A stretch of 64,000 nucleotides of DNA from Diphasiastrum complanatum (GCA_029204225.1 CM055109.1:4758072-4822071), one strand, 5' to 3'. Positions 23,319 through 39,013 are shown, counted from the first letter of the stretch. Numbers and translations are program-made. The notes: a model not told the origin generated them from the sequence alone.

Positions 23319-24990
23319 AGACCTTGGTGCTTGTTTTAGTCCATAGAGACTTTTGAACAAGAGACAAACTTTTAATTCTTCACCTTCTTTCACAAAACCA
23401 GGAGGTTGCTCCATGTAAATCTCCTCCTCAAGGTAACCATTGAGAAAAGGCATTAAAAACATCAAGCTGGAGCATTTTCCAATTGTGAAAATATGCAAGA
23501 GATATGAGTATTCAGATTATTACCATTTTTGCAACTGGTGCAAAGTGTCTTCAAAGTCAAGGCCTTTGATTTGAGAGTAGCCTTTGGCACAAAGTCTTGC
23601 TTTATACTTATTGATAGATCCATCAGTATTACACTTGATTCTGAAAATCCATTTACATCCAATCACATGCATGTTGTTTGGTGGCTCCACAAGCTCCCAT
23701 GTGTTGTTTGACATCAAGGTTTTAAAATCTTGGGTCATTGCTTCAACCCATATCTTGGATTGAAGTGCTTCCTGGACATCTTAAGGCTCTTCATCTGATA
23801 TGAAGAGAGCATGATAGGAAGTTTCACCTTTCACTTGCCTTCCTTCCTCATCATATGTAAGCCTTCTTGGCTCAGATCTTTCTCTTGTAGATCTTATTGG
23901 TGTGGGTGCTTGAAGTTGCTCCTCCTCAAGCCTCGGACTCACCACTTCTTGAGCAACATCAAGATTGATGATTGTAGACCTTGCATGAGACTCCTTGATC
24001 TGTGTTTCATCCAAGTTAAACTTTTGGTCTTCATGGAAGATCACATCTCTACTAACAACATTCTTGTCAGTATAGGGAAGATATACTTTGTATGCTTTTT
24101 TAGTAGACACATATCCTACAAAAACTCCTTTAACAGCACTAGGATCTTCCTTCTTCCTAGTCTCTAGGGGCACATGCACAAAGCATACACAACCAAAAAT
24201 CCTAAGATGATCTGCCTTAGGCTTTTTCTTATACAACATCTCAAATGGTGTTTTTCCTCCTATTGCAAGATTAGGAAACCTATTACAAAGACAGTTTGCA
24301 CACACAACTACTTCTGCCCAAAATTCTTTAGGCAAAGAAGCTTCTAGCCTAATGGCTTTTGCACATTCACACAAAGTTCTATTTCTTTTCTCTCAACAAC
24401 TCCATTTTGCTGAGGAGTATATGAACAAGAAAACTCTGTTTGTATTCCCTCTCTCTCACAAAAGTCTTTAAATTTATTGGAGGTGTATTCTCCTCCACTA
24501 TCACTTCTCAAAGCTTTCAACTTGAAAGAAAATTGCTTTTCTACATAAGCTTTGAAAGTAAGAAAAACATCATAAACCATGGCTTTAGATGACAGCATAT
24601 AGATCCAAGAATATCTTGTATAATCATCTACAAAGGAAACAAAGCAATTTGCTCCTCCTTTGCTCTTGGTTGAAGAGAAATGAACATCAGAGTGCATGAG
24701 TTCAAATGGTTGCTTTGTTTTGATGCTTGATCTAGGAAAAGGCCTTCTGTGAGATTTTGCCAAAACACAAGCTTCACAAGGTTGAAGCTCCTTTGATAGT
24801 GTCTTTGGTAGTCCAACAAGTTTTCCTTCCTTGACCATAGATTACATGGCTTTGTAATTGGGATGTCCCAATCTCTTATGCCACAGATCCTCTTGAAGAA
24901 CCTTTCATTCCATAGGGATAGTGGACTTGTCCATTATGAATAATTATCAGATCACTAAGATCCAATATGTCCCTTTGATCTTTGGTTAAG
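23319..24990 (-). pseudogene. Copia integrase-RT fragment
   Basis: Minus-strand pieces in order: the pre-integrase/IN core (24838-24344, with ELMHSDVHF, FVDDYTRYS, RSDSGGEY, YTPQQNGVVERK); the integrase C-terminal part (24374-23781, with PKEFWAEVV, HLRIFGCVCFVH, RSTRERSEPRRL); and the RT start (23738-23301, with [47 protein letters not shown]). The frame is broken several times. It stops in RT at about 23319, joined to the Gypsy gag. LTRs were not found nearby. Confidence 0.82.
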
Positions 24991-25541
<551 letters not shown>

Positions 25542-25700
25542 TATTAATGTCTTTTTCATGCCAAAAGGCATATAAGACTGAAGAGGTAGTACAACAAAGT
25601 AGATGGAACTCGGATGGGACAGTGTCGTCAACAGAAAGCTAGACTAAAACTAAAACGTAAAACGTAAAACATAAATCACTATGTAAAGAAAGCTCATCTC

Positions 25701-26676
25701 TTACACAGGAGAGAAAATAAATGGCCATAGCTCAAAACATCTCTCACGTAGGAGAGGGAAAAAAATATGAAATTTTAAGTTCTGCAATTTTAACCAAGAT
25801 TGGGCATCCATCTCGAAAGAGATGGAAACCTTTGGCCTTAGCATCTGCAATAATTTCTTTCTCTCAGTCCATTGAATGGGAGTCAAGTCTTCATCCATAA
25901 AAATAGTAGACCCCTTCAGGCAACCTCTTTTACGCAAAACCTTTTGATGAAGCAAAGCATCCTTGAATTGCAGAAACACCGTGGTGGGTTGGAGCTTACC
26001 CACCCAAGCAACATATATGACATCCTCTTTGAGACCACATGTGGAATGAATAAAAGCATTTGCCTCAGCCACGAGGTCCTTACCCACAAAAGAAGCTCCC
26101 CTAACCCTGATAGTGAGGGCCTTGAGATCGAACCCTTGAGCACGTCGGCCCAAGAACTTTTTGATTGTTGAAGTTGCTGCTCCAAGGAGTGAACCCATTC
26201 TTGCAACTGCTTTGCCTTGTCTTCTAAATCTGTATTGCTGCTTTCTTCTTCTTTCTCTTCATCTGATTCTAGTTCATTCTTGAGGTAAGTAACATCAACC
26301 CCGTTCTCTAGAGTGGAGATTTGGAATGCTTGTTTCTTGATAATCACAAGCAAGGATGCATTGTCCTCATGAAGAGAATCAATGATATGGGAGAAACCAG
26401 ATAAAAATCAGTTGAAAGAGATGGAGACAATGGGGGGGATGAAGATGAAGGTATGAAAGAGGGAGAGGAGGAAGAAAGAGTAGAGGGGGGTAGTGGCAGT
26501 AGGAGAAGAGGTGGAGCTTGCAGGAGTGGAGGGTAGGGGTGAGGGAGAGGAAGCAGGAGAGGGAGGGGGCAAGGTAAAGGGATTTGGAGCTGTAGTAGGG
26601 ATGGCTAAGAAGACAAAGGGAGATGGGAGAGGAGTTTTCTTCTTTCCCTTTTGATTTGCAGATTGCCAATCAGCCA
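25701..26676 (-). pseudogene. LINE ORF1-like remnant (coiled coil plus RNA-binding region)
   Basis: On the minus strand, MADWQSANQKGKKK (about 26676) opens a Pro/Ser/Thr-rich region. After frame shifts follows an acidic coiled-coil stretch (ELESDEEKEEESS, KQLQEWVHSLEQQLQQ; ~26280-26180). Then comes a block ending LKGSTIFMDEDLTPIQWTER (~25890-25830). A coiled coil followed by an RRM-like unit ending in STxIFxxEDLTP is the layout of L1-type ORF1 proteins, which coat LINE RNA. No endonuclease or RT follows. Assignment to a non-LTR element is inference from layout and this motif. Confidence 0.45.
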
Positions 26677-27948
<1,272 letters not shown>

Positions 27949-29107
27949 ATGTCTTCATCTGGTTCACATTTTTTGGAGCACAGTGAGAGATTAACATCTT
28001 CCAATTATGCAATGTGGAAGATTAGAATGGAATCATTATTGATTCTACAGGATGTAATGGACATTGTGAGCAAAACTAAAGAAGAACCTGCAGCACCTAA
28101 TGAAGCTGTAGCATTTCACAAAAGAACCAGAATTGCCGTTCATTTCATAAAAATGAATGTAACCAATGAAGTGTTAAGAGAGATCAGTACACGCACTACT
28201 GCTAAGGAGGCTTGGGATACTCTAAAAACAATCTATGAAATCAAGAATACTTCTAGATTGTTTACAATTAGATACCAAATTTTTCTAAGTTATCAAAGAG
28301 TAGATGAGAGTGCTTCATCATATGTGATGAGAGTTAAGGATCTTCATCAAGAGTTAGCTGGTATTGGTGATGCTCTTAAGAACACCGAACTTGTTCAAGT
28401 AGTCCTAAATGGACTTAGAGATGAGTATGACAATATTGTGCAGACTTATGCTATCAGAGAGGATCTTCCATCGTTGGAAACACTGCAAGGTGTTCTCATT
28501 GCTGAAGAAAGTAGGCAAGAGAACAAGATGCTGAAGATCAACAGACTTTCATTGAAAGATGGTGGAGATGACAAAGCACTTTTCATTAGAGACAAGTCAA
28601 GAGGCAAGGGCAAAGGACAACAACACTTCAAGAAGGACAAAGCCAAAGAAGCTTGTGAGGATCAATCCTCACAAGCTGCAACATCTAGTGGCAAGAAGAA
28701 GTTGTCAATGATCAAGTGTTTTTTCTGTGGCAAGAAAAGACACTATGCAGCAAATTGTTTCAAGAAGAAGAACCAATCTAAGCAAGCTAACCTTACTAAT
28801 GAGGATGAGTGTGAGGGTGTTGAGAGTGAAAGAGAGGATCCTTTAATGATGTCTACTTTTTCATCTTTTCCTTTCAAGAATGAAGAAATTTGGTGGATAG
28901 ATAGTGGGGCTAGTTCCCATATGTCTAGTTTTAGACTCTTTCACTAGTCTCATGCCATATCTAGGTGCAAAAAGATCAATCTATACTACTAATGATGTAG
29001 AGTGTAGAATTGAAGGAATAGGTAGTATTCCACTACAATGCATCATCATCAAAATCTTTTTGCTTGCATGATGTACTTTATGTACCTAGACTAAACCCAA
29101 GTGTTTT
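27949..29107 (+). pseudogene. Copia gag and start of protease
   Basis: I start at ATG 27949 (MSSSGSHFLEHSERLTSSNY) because other Copia gags here begin the same way; an upstream in-frame ATG at 27919 is less likely. The gag block FIKMNVTNEVLREI is near residue 65. A knuckle-like CFFCGKKRHYAANC is near residue 255, and the protease WWIDSGASSHM near residue 320. The frame then shifts at about 28940, but protease-region sequence (IEGIGSIPL, LHDVLYVPRLNPS) can be followed in other frames to about 29107, where Copia similarity ends. The rest of the element is absent. Confidence 0.82.
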
Positions 29108-29310
29108 ATCATTGATTTTCTCTCTCTTCTTGAGAGCAGCCTGTTTTTCCCATACTGAGCAATTAGAATTATTTCTGACATTCATTCCTCATAGTAAGAA
29201 GTTAGATTTTTCAGTCAGATGTATGCCATTGTGCTCTTGCCATAGATTTTTCAAGTATATTGTTCTCTGATCAATCTTGTGCAATCACACCTCAGTAAGA
29301 TCCTATAGGG

Positions 29311-29931
<621 letters not shown>

Positions 29932-32134
29932 CTCCCTCTTCAACTAGTTTTGGCATAGTCTTAACCATACTACTTTGAAACTTTGATCCTAAGTATAGAC
30001 CTCCTTTCTAAGATTCTAAAGTAGCTTCCATAATTGATATAGAGAATAGTGTCCAAATTGGATGCTTCACTATTTCTTACATCAATTTTACGATGCAACT
30101 AGAACATGAAGAACCAAATAGAATGTAATAAAATTATTCCACCATGCATTCAGCTCTGAACTCTCTGAAAATAATAGCAACCAAACAATAAATGTTGTGA
30201 TGACCACTTTCTTGCTTGTCTCCTCCATCTTTGTCCTTTCTTGATATGTCTCCACCATAAAACTCCATGAATGAGCCTCCATCTCCATTTTGCCATAAGA
30301 AACCATCAAACCTTGGAAATCTATGAGTAAGAGAGTACAACAATGATGCTAATCTAGATCCATATGACTCCATATAACTAGTTGGTAGCACTAGTCCTTC
30401 TTGAGGATCCACTTGACAAAAAATAGAAGTTGATCTATATTTCTCAACAAAGATACATTCACAATGTTTTATAATCTGATGAATTGCAAATTAAGAAAAT
30501 GACCATAAATTCACCAAAAATTGACAATCTCCAAGCATTGGCACCACATAGTTCAAACCTTGAGAACTTATGCATGAATTAGTGATATAATGAACCTCCA
30601 ATAGCTTCATTTCCATCAGCAAAACCATTCAAGAATTTTAGTACAAATCCAACATCAAAATAATGTAAAACAATGTAGCTAGTTTCACCATATCTTGAAA
30701 ATTTGCATACAATCACTTGAATTGCTCAAACATGAGATAGAACAAGTAAAGTAAACTTGAAAAATACTTCCTTGCTGTTCCTTTGACCTTACTTGAGTCT
30801 TCAAACACCTACAAAAATAGATCCAAAATGCCTTGGCCATTTGACTCTCCTTTGAAGTTCTTGACTAGCTCCAATTTGCCAACTTCTCTTTTGTCTTGTT
30901 GAAGCCCTTTGAGACCAACCTCTTGATCTTCCTCTTGACCATAAAAGATATGAATATCTTCAGATCTAAACCTCTCAAATACTCCCTCTCAAACATATAA
31001 TCTAGAACCAACAAAATCTCACCAATGCTTGATCATGACCTTCTTTGTGGAAGGTTAGTGAAAACAATGACACCATCATAAAGCAAAAGATAGATTCCAA
31101 AATTTCCATCCAAATATGAGTTCATAACAAACCTCAATAAGCTCACTGATAAGATTTTCCTTGCCTTGAAGAAATTGCCTCTCGATTTGCTCCATGTAGT
31201 CTTCTCCAACCAACATTTTGTCATCTCGGCCTTGAGTGAACAATTCACCATAATCATAGAATCCTTTGAGTTGATGAAGAGATGTGAGATCCATGCCTTG
31301 GATCTTCCCAATTGCCCTTTCCTTCACAAGATTCCCTCTTAATGATTTCATCATAAGAAGTAGAAACCTCAAAGATATTAGAAGCCATGAAAAAAGTCAT
31401 TATTACCTTCTACATAAGGATGTGAAGCACTTTTTTTTTTTTTTCAAACAAGAACTTATACTCAATGATTTAGGTAATGACCCATATGATAATGATTCTT
31501 CCTCACTATGATTCATAATGACATCATTCAAAGTACATCCTACTTTGAATACTTTACATACTTCTCTTTTTCTTGACTTGTGACTATCTCCCCCACCAGG
31601 TCTCATGATAAAACCATTTGGTCTACTCTCTTTATGAAGACATGTGAACCCACTTGTTGCATAACAAAGAAATGTAGAAGAATCACATCCTTCATGAATG
31701 CACCTACTAGCAACATTTTTTTCCATATGATCAAAGAAATAATTAGCAACAACATTTTTCAAGGAAGAACCTTCACCACCTCCATTGATGAAGTTAGCTC
31801 TTTCCTTACCTTTTGCATGCTTGAACTTGCCATGAAGAACAATTGAAGAACCATCATTATCCTCATAGCTATCCAAGTTGGCACAAAGATGAACATATCC
31901 AAGAAGCATGTTAGATCTTGACCTAGATCTAGCATAAGGAATCTTGTTAGAGTTTGCATAAGATCCACCAATCTTATTGATGCTAAAAGAGAACTTTGGA
32001 AAGTTGAACCAATCTCTTTTTTCATTCCATCCTTTTTGTTAGTCATAACAAAAGCATCAAGCTTGAAAAGTATACCTTATCTATTGCCCCTAGCAACCAA
32101 GATTTCTTCCTTTGTAATGAAACAAGCATCACCA
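29932..32134 (-). other. Non-pol internal region of a defective Copia-like element
   Basis: Between the LTR at 29931 and the protease/gag fragments at 32135-33270 I see no integrase, RT or RNase H motif. An open stretch at about 31909-31403 encodes an unrecognised Cys/His-containing sequence (NYFFDHMEKNVASRC...HEGCDSSTFLC). It precedes a Ser/Gly-rich, basic segment. This may be captured host sequence or an accessory region. Confidence 0.35.
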
Positions 32135-33270
32135 TCAAACTTTACCATGTATCCTTTCTCTATCATTTGACCAAGTTACACTTAGCAAATTCTTTGAAAG
32201 TGAAGGAATGTAAAGAACACCATCAAGTCTTGCTTTCCTACTAGAAAAAAGACAAATAGGAATTGAACCAATACCTTCAATCACACACTCACCACTATTG
32301 GCCATGTGACTCACTTTCTTGGCTCCATCATAAGTGACCAAAGAATTAAGGATCTCCTTGTGACTAGTGATGTGTGAACTAGCTCCACTATCAATCCACC
32401 ATGAATCTTTGTCACCTGACTTGATATTGGACTTGAAGAACACATCATAAGAGAACCACAAACACCTAGATCCTCATCATTGGTAGTAAAGTTAATTTGC
32501 TTGCTACCTTTATCTCTTTGCTTCTTCAAACATTCATTAGAAAAATGCCCTTTGATACTACAATAGAAGCATTTTAGCTTGGATCTATCTTTCTTTTTAA
32601 AAAAAGAAGTAGTCTCACCTTGATCTTGCCCTTTAGACATCTATCTTTCACTTTTGCCCTTGAATTTTTCTTTGATGAACATGACCTCCTCTTTCTATTG
32701 AGAGGTTGATGTAGATCCATCTCTTGCTTGAAGCCTATATTCTTCATTCACCAAAATCTCTTGCAAATCCACCATGCTTGGAAAATTTATTTGAATAGCA
32801 AAGCTTTGAACAAGGTTAGTATGGTCATAAAGTAAGCCATTAAGTATTACTTGCACAAGTTCTACCTCATTAATGCTCTCATCAATGCATGCTAGCTCAT
32901 TATTCCATGCTTTAACTCTTCCTTCTTTTGCATAGATTGAAAGATTTTCCTTCTAAGAGTAAGTACTCTTGATGTAGACTTGGATTCATAAAGCTTCTTC
33001 AAAGCTTCCCAAGCCTCATTAGATGAAGTGCACTTACCAACTTCCTTGAGAAGCTCATTGGTGACATTCATCTTTATGATGTGTAGAGCTCTTTTAGCTC
33101 TTTTGTCATATCTCATTTGATCTCGTTGTGCCAAGGGCCTTTCCTCCACTCCTACAACAATGTCCATCAACTCTCAAGGAGAGACTCCATTCTCACCTTC
33201 CAAGTAGAATACTTGGATGAGGTACGCCTATCATTGCTTTCCAACATAAAGCCTCCATTTGTAGCCATGT
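32135..33270 (-). pseudogene. Copia gag and protease fragments
   Basis: Gag begins MATNGGFMLESNDRRTSSKY at about 33268 and shifts frame near 33175. It continues through HIIKMNVTNELLKEVGK (33170-32892). A knuckle CFYCSIKGHFSNEC is at about 32570, and the protease WWIDSGASSHIT at about 32400 with IEGIGSIPICLF after it. The integrase expected next is missing. The far side (33271-33635) is 5' leader without a recognisable PBS. Confidence 0.75.
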
Positions 33271-33635
33271 TGAAATGACTTGATCCTCTCTTTCAACCTA
33301 TTCCAATGAACAAAGCACTCTCTTGAATGTCAACAACTGAACTCAAGAAGAAATCACAAAGATATGGAACCTCTCAAATCTTTTTCTTGCACCAAACCTA
33401 GCAAATCAACACATAGAATGGAAGATACTTGATAAACCTACAATCTCAAGAACTTTTATACTTTTTAAACTTGAAACACACTCTGGAAAAGTCCAGCAAC
33501 CTCAAAAAAAACAAAGAGATTCAAACAAATTTAGGGTTTTGACAAAAAGTACAAAACATTGAATCATCCAAATTCTATATGCAAATGCTACAAACTTGAT
33601 ATAGAATCTTGTAGTCTTCAATAAGACCTTTTTAA

Positions 33636-34348
33636 TGTCATGAAACTTTGTCGTTTTCATTTTCACATTCGTGAACGATTTTGTGTCTTTGAATTTTCTT
33701 TTGCACGGAAGCTTCACAGGAACCTAGATACGTGACTGCACATCACAACACACATTCTATTCTTGCAATCAAGACAGATGACACAAGACAAGGAGATACA
33801 CGAAATTAGAGCAACTGTATTATAAGTTTAATTTCTAGAGCGAGATCGTCAGTGTCTCGCTCATTTGTGGAATGACACTTTGCTCTTTCACGGTGTTCTG
33901 CTTGTTGGCAGACTTTCATGCACAGCTCTTACATTTCTAGTATTTTTCTTTTCTGCTCTACTCGCTACGTCTCTCTCTGTCTCTTACAATTTTTTTTTCT
34001 ATTTTTTTTTATATTTTTGTGATCCAGAAAGGATAGTCATTGCCACTTGTTTCAGCTGGGCGTGAAGTCTATGACTCCAAGCCCGTTGAGTTGCCAGCTG
34101 GCAACGCAAAAGATTCCCCTTCGTTTGTTTTATTTCCTTCGTTTGCTTTCATTCTTTTGGTGTCTTTTGTATCTTTTCGTCTTGCGTCCCTTTGAGGTTT
34201 GCGGTCTCGGAGGTATGTTTACGATTCGTGAATGATATTCACGAATCGTTCGTCCTTCGAGTCAAGGCACGTTGACTTTTGTGAATTGTTTGACCTTCAC
34301 TTCGTGTTCGTGTTGCGGTAAAGTTGCAGGAGTTCACCATTTCTAACA
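33636..34348 (-). repeat. LTR of a second Copia family
   Basis: The right edge TTTCTAACA at 34348 abuts CTCCCTCTTG (polypurine tract read on the minus strand). The left edge at TGTCATGAAAC is set by alignment to the LTRs at 58143 and 60094, with which it shares long blocks such as GAGATCGTCAGTGTCTCGCT. Confidence 0.6.
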
Positions 34349-36857
34349 CTCCCTCTTGAACCTTGCAACTTTGCACGTTTAATCCAATTGCATTTCTTTG
34401 CTTGGCAAAGAGTGGCTTGTCGAGCGGCTTCATGAGCAGATCTACAATCATGTCTTTTGATTTTATATATTGGACCTGGAGCTCTCCTTTCGAGATTAAA
34501 TCTCGAATGTGATGGTACTTCAGAGGTATGTGTTTTGTTTTTGAATGGAAGATAGAATCTTGGGATAGATAGATGGCACTCTGAGAGTCCATCAACATTG
34601 TGCTTGGCCCTTCTTGTGGTATTCCGATTGCCTCCAGCATCATCTGCAACCACACTACCTCATTCACCACCTTTGAAGTTGCAATGTATTCAGCTTCGCA
34701 AGAGGATTGATCCACCAAGGTTTGCTTTTTGCATATCCAGCTGATTGCAGTTTCGCACGCTATGGTACATCATCCTCCAGTTATGAACTTGATGTCATCT
34801 TTGCAGCTCACCCAGTTTGCATCGTTGAAGTGGTGCAGCTCGAATCCTTTTTCTTCGTTTTCAGCTCTATAGGTTAATCTCATATTCTGGGTACCCTTCA
34901 GATACTGTAGGATTTGTTTTGCCATTTGCCAATGTGCCAGGCTAGGATTGGAAGAGCATTGGCTCAAGGCGTAAACAGAGAAAGCTAGATTGGGTCTGGT
35001 ACAAATTGTGAGGTACATCAGATTACCAATTAAGTTTTGGTAGGATATACCTGCCATCTTCTGTTCTTCCTCTTCCATTTTTGGGCAATCCTGCTTCGTG
35101 AGCTTGGCTCCAACTATCATTGGTGTGGCTTTTTCTTTGCAGTCCATCATGTGGTACTGCTTGAGCACCATTCTGGCCTATTCTGACTGACTCAAGTGCA
35201 TTTCATTTTGTTCGATCTCTTCTGATCTCCAACCCAAGGCATTTCGTTGTTTTTCCAAGATCTGTGATCTCATAACTTTGAGAAAGCTGACTCTTCATGT
35301 CTTTGATCAGCATCAAGGAATCTCCTATCATTAGGGAATCATCTACGAAGATAGTCAGTATCACAAAATCTTTTCCTACTCTTTTTATGTAGACATTATA
35401 GTCCGGTTGTGTAGGATTGAGGTCTAGAGTCTTCAGAAGACCATCGAGCTTCTTATACCAAGCTCGTGATGCCTATTTTAGACCATAAATGCATCTTTGC
35501 AACCGACAGACATATTGTCAATTGTCGGGGTCTTCAAAACCTTTAGGCTGCTTCATGAAGATTTTTTCCTCTAGATCTTCATGGAGAAAGGTTGTTTTAA
35601 CATCAATCTGGTGAATTCTATGCTCGAAACAACCTTCTTCGTGGTTGGGTTGTAGAGCCTGTACACTTGTGTTCCGTTCGAGTAGCCGAGCATGATCGTT
35701 TTTTTTTATTTGTCATCAAGCTTGCTTCTTTTTTCTTTTGGAATGTGCTTATATGCTGCACATATGAACACACGTACGTATGATTGATCAGGCTTTCTAT
35801 TTGTCCACATTTCGTACGACGTCTTGTTATCCAACGTTGTCGTTGTTGATCTATTTTGCAGGTGTATAGCTACAGCTATTGCCTTAGCCCAGAATTGATT
35901 TGGCAATTGAGAGATGATACATTCTCCTATGCTAGAGCTGATCTTTATTTTTTGACGCATTTAATATGCAATCAGATTTGCTGATTATCTTGGCTTGGTA
36001 GAGATTTCCTTCTCTGGATCCGACCGCCAACAACTTGTTTGTCATTTTCTTGATCATACGACATGTGTTGCCGTCGAACAAAACTTGAATGCCAAGATCT
36101 GCCATCTTAGAAACAGATCACAGATCTTTTCTGAGTGAGGGCACATAGAGTGCCCCTGGCAGATCTGCTTGGCCTGACAGTGTTTGCAGCTGTAAAGTGC
36201 TGATGCCTTTGACATCGTGTCTACTCCCATCACCTAGAATCACTGCTTTGTTGTTTTTGAGCTCCCTGAAGTCAATCAAGATCTTCTTGTTGCAGGTGAT
36301 GTGTGATGTTGCTCGTGAATCAATGACTACATCGTAGTCATGTTTAGTGTAGCTCGTTGAAGCTTCATCGAGTATCGTGAAGGCTTCGTCACCTCTATCA
36401 ACATCTTTAGATGACTCTGCAACATTAGCCTTTTCAGCTTTGTTTTTTCTTTTTGGGTTGAATATGCAATCGTATGAAGAATGCCCCTTCTTCTTGCAGT
36501 GCATGCAAGGTATTGCTGGATTGAAGCAGCATTTGTTGGTCGTATGGCTTGGTTTGTGGCAGTGATCGTAGGAAGAAGATTGTTGATTCAAGGACTTCGT
36601 CTTCTCGAATCTTGGCTTGTTCTTGTTCTTCTTCTTTCCTTTCATGAAGAGAGCCTTCTCTTGATCACTGCTTCCCTCTCCTTCATCCCTCATCAGTCTC
36701 TCATCAGCGACGAGACTGATTGCTTTGTCAAATGTCATATATGGTAGACTAAATATGAGCATTCTCAGTGGCTGATAGGACGTCGGAGAGATTTCATGAA
36801 GTACATCAACTGCCGTGGTGCTGGGACCTGGTGCTTCTGTCCTGATGCAACGAGTTG
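34239..36857 (-). pseudogene. Copia gag-pol remnant, internally deleted
   Basis: From the gag side: MLIFSLPYMTFDKAISLV (36762), knuckles CHKPSHTTNKC and CMHCKKKGHSSYDC, then a protease whose active motif reads IDSRATSHIT, with Gly replaced by Arg in D-S-G. An integrase C-terminal piece is at 35960-35706 (INGDLEEK-type RT follows in broken frames). RT continues to 34770 (LMYLTICTRPNLAFSVYALS). RNase H is at 34718-34239 (SSCEAEYIA, LMDSQSAIYLS), running into the LTR. Most of the integrase core is deleted between about 35960 and 36117. The element is cut in gag at 36857; the family member at 58143-60879 keeps the missing gag part. Confidence 0.8.
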
Positions 36858-37334
36858 AATTACATGAAATTTGACAACAGTATTATATTTTCTCTCTCTA
36901 CAAATGAGATTTAAGAACATTGTCGGGTTTTTCACAAAAACTCGACACTGTCATCTTTTTGCAACACTGTCGCCTGTGGCAGTTTTAGTTCATTTCTGCA
37001 GAGTGACAGTTCTAGTTCATTTATGCAGACAGTTACAACCAATTTCCACCGCTTATCAGCAATTAATGAGAAGGAACTGGATGAATGCCAGTGGACACTA
37101 GCCAACTGTGGACACCAGCCAACTAGCAATTGCATTTGACGACCTAATTACTTAGTATAAATCAGCTGTTCGTACATCTCATTATCAATGATAAGGTCTA
37201 GTGAATTGTAAAGGGCCTGAGTGTTATTACACGATGCTTCTTGCGCTCTTATCAAGCAGATCATTCACAATCAGAAAGTATTGTTGTTAGCTCTCTATCA
37301 AGCTTTCAAGCTTGAGCTCTCTTGAGCATTCTAG
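36858..37334. promoter_or_regulatory. Unassigned LTR-like/promoter-like DNA
   Basis: This follows the break in the Copia gag. It contains ACTTAGTATAAATCAGC (TATA-like, about 37150-37165). It may be part of an LTR from an element I cannot name. No gene. Confidence 0.25.
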
Positions 37335-38160
37335 CTCAATCTTTTAGAAATTTATTTTAGAAATGTATTTTAGAGTCTCTATAGTGCTACTGCTTATGAG
37401 CAGAGCTACTTATTATCAGACTTATTCTCAGTTACTCAGAGACACCTTAGAGTGCGCGGTATTGTTTTGCGCTCATTAGCATCTGATTTTATTTTTCTGA
37501 GTCAATACTATCTTCTTATTGCGTTCAGTATATGTCAGAATGCATGCATCTCTGTATTGCTTTTGTAACTGATAGAAATTGTCTGAGAATTCAATACTTT
37601 ATGTTTGGCTACGTAATCACTTAGTATCTAGCAATTTCAAAGCTAGTTGCTAAAGATTGGACATGATTTCCATCACTACCGCTTTGTTCAATTTTTGATA
37701 GGCGTAGTCATGCATTGGAAGTAGAAAATTTTTGCTGCTATTTCCTATCCTATTTTCGACAGTCTTTTAGAGATTTATTTTAGAGTTGCTATAGCGCTAC
37801 TGCTTATCAGCAGAGCTTCTTAATATCAAACTTATTCTCAGCTACCCAGAGACAGCTTAGAGTGCGCGATTTCTATTGGCTATTGTTTTGTGCTCATTTG
37901 CATTTGATTTTGTTTTTTTGAATCAATACTATCTTCTTATTGCATTCAGTATATGTCAGAATGCATGCATCTCTATATTGCTTTTGTAACTGATAGAAAT
38001 TATTTGAGAATTCAATACTTTATGTTTGGCTACGTAATCACTTAGTATCTAGCGATTTCAAAGTCAGTTGCTAAAGATTGAACGTGATTTCCATCACTAC
38101 TGCTTTGTTCAATTTTTAATAGGCATAGTCATGCATTAAAAGTAGGAAGTTTCTAATAAA
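37335..38160. repeat. Tandem direct repeat, two ~400-bp units
   Basis: The block starting at the TTTATTTTAGA words near 37345 (then GCTACTGCTTATGAGCAGAGC) recurs from about 37762 (GCTACTGCTTATCAGCAGAGC). Both units carry CAGTATATGTCAGAATGC, TTGGCTACGTAATCACTTAG and GATTTCCATCACTAC in the same order. Small differences show the duplication is not recent. No coding frame. Confidence 0.8.
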
Positions 38161-38174
38161 ATTTCTATTTTTAG

Positions 38175-39000
38175 GACATTAATGATTGTACTTAACAATC
38201 ATAGAGAGTTATTGGTTGCTTAATCAATGGATCTATCAAGTTCTACACTTTAGATCTTGATCTAGATTCACTACACTTAGATTTAAGCAAGATCAAATCT
38301 TCATAAACAAGTAAGAGCGGCCTCACACGTGTGGAACACTGTCCATTGTACGACCTGCAAACAACAAGTACATTGGTTCTTGATAGCAATCATTCAATAA
38401 AAACACAATTCTATTGACTTGAAATCACAAAAGTGTAGAATGCAAAAGTCTCATCAATCTCATTAGCAAAATGATGATCCTTTTATGGATCAAGTACATC
38501 CACGAGTCTGGTACAGTCCAGCAGGTCTTCACACGTGTGAAGAGTGCCGCATCACTCAGATTTATCCATTTGATCCATCCTTGATCCTTATCCAAAGTTG
38601 ACCTTCTAGAATATGGCTAAAATCCAAAGAGCTAGTCTCCTAGAATATAGGAATATTCCCTACAAAATAGTACCTAAGAAAAATGGTCAACTCTTATCTT
38701 CTAGAACTCTATACGCACGTGTGAACATCCACTTGCCATGTGGGAGCATTTACTCATGCACATGCAAGGATAAGCTAGTTTCTAGGTGACTAGTCAACTT
38801 TACTAAAAACTAGTCATATCATTTTCACACTTAACTTGATTGATACAAAATCAAAGTAGATATTTACAAGTGTAAAAAGTACTTTCTTTCACACGTGGGA
38901 ACAGGCTCCACACGTGTGAAATCAGATCATGGACATTGTACTCATGATTGATCTTTATTTACAATAAAAAATGACAAGTGAGAAGTGACAATTTACAACA
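38175..39000 (-). repeat. Copia LTR
   Basis: The right edge ...TTTACAACA at 39000 abuts CTCCTCCTCAC (polypurine tract on the minus strand). The left edge is approximate. It contains CACACGTGTG at 38324-38333, 38530-38539 and 38909-38918, plus CACACGTGGG at 38890-38899. Confidence 0.6.
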
Positions 39001-39013
39001 CTCCTCCTCACTT

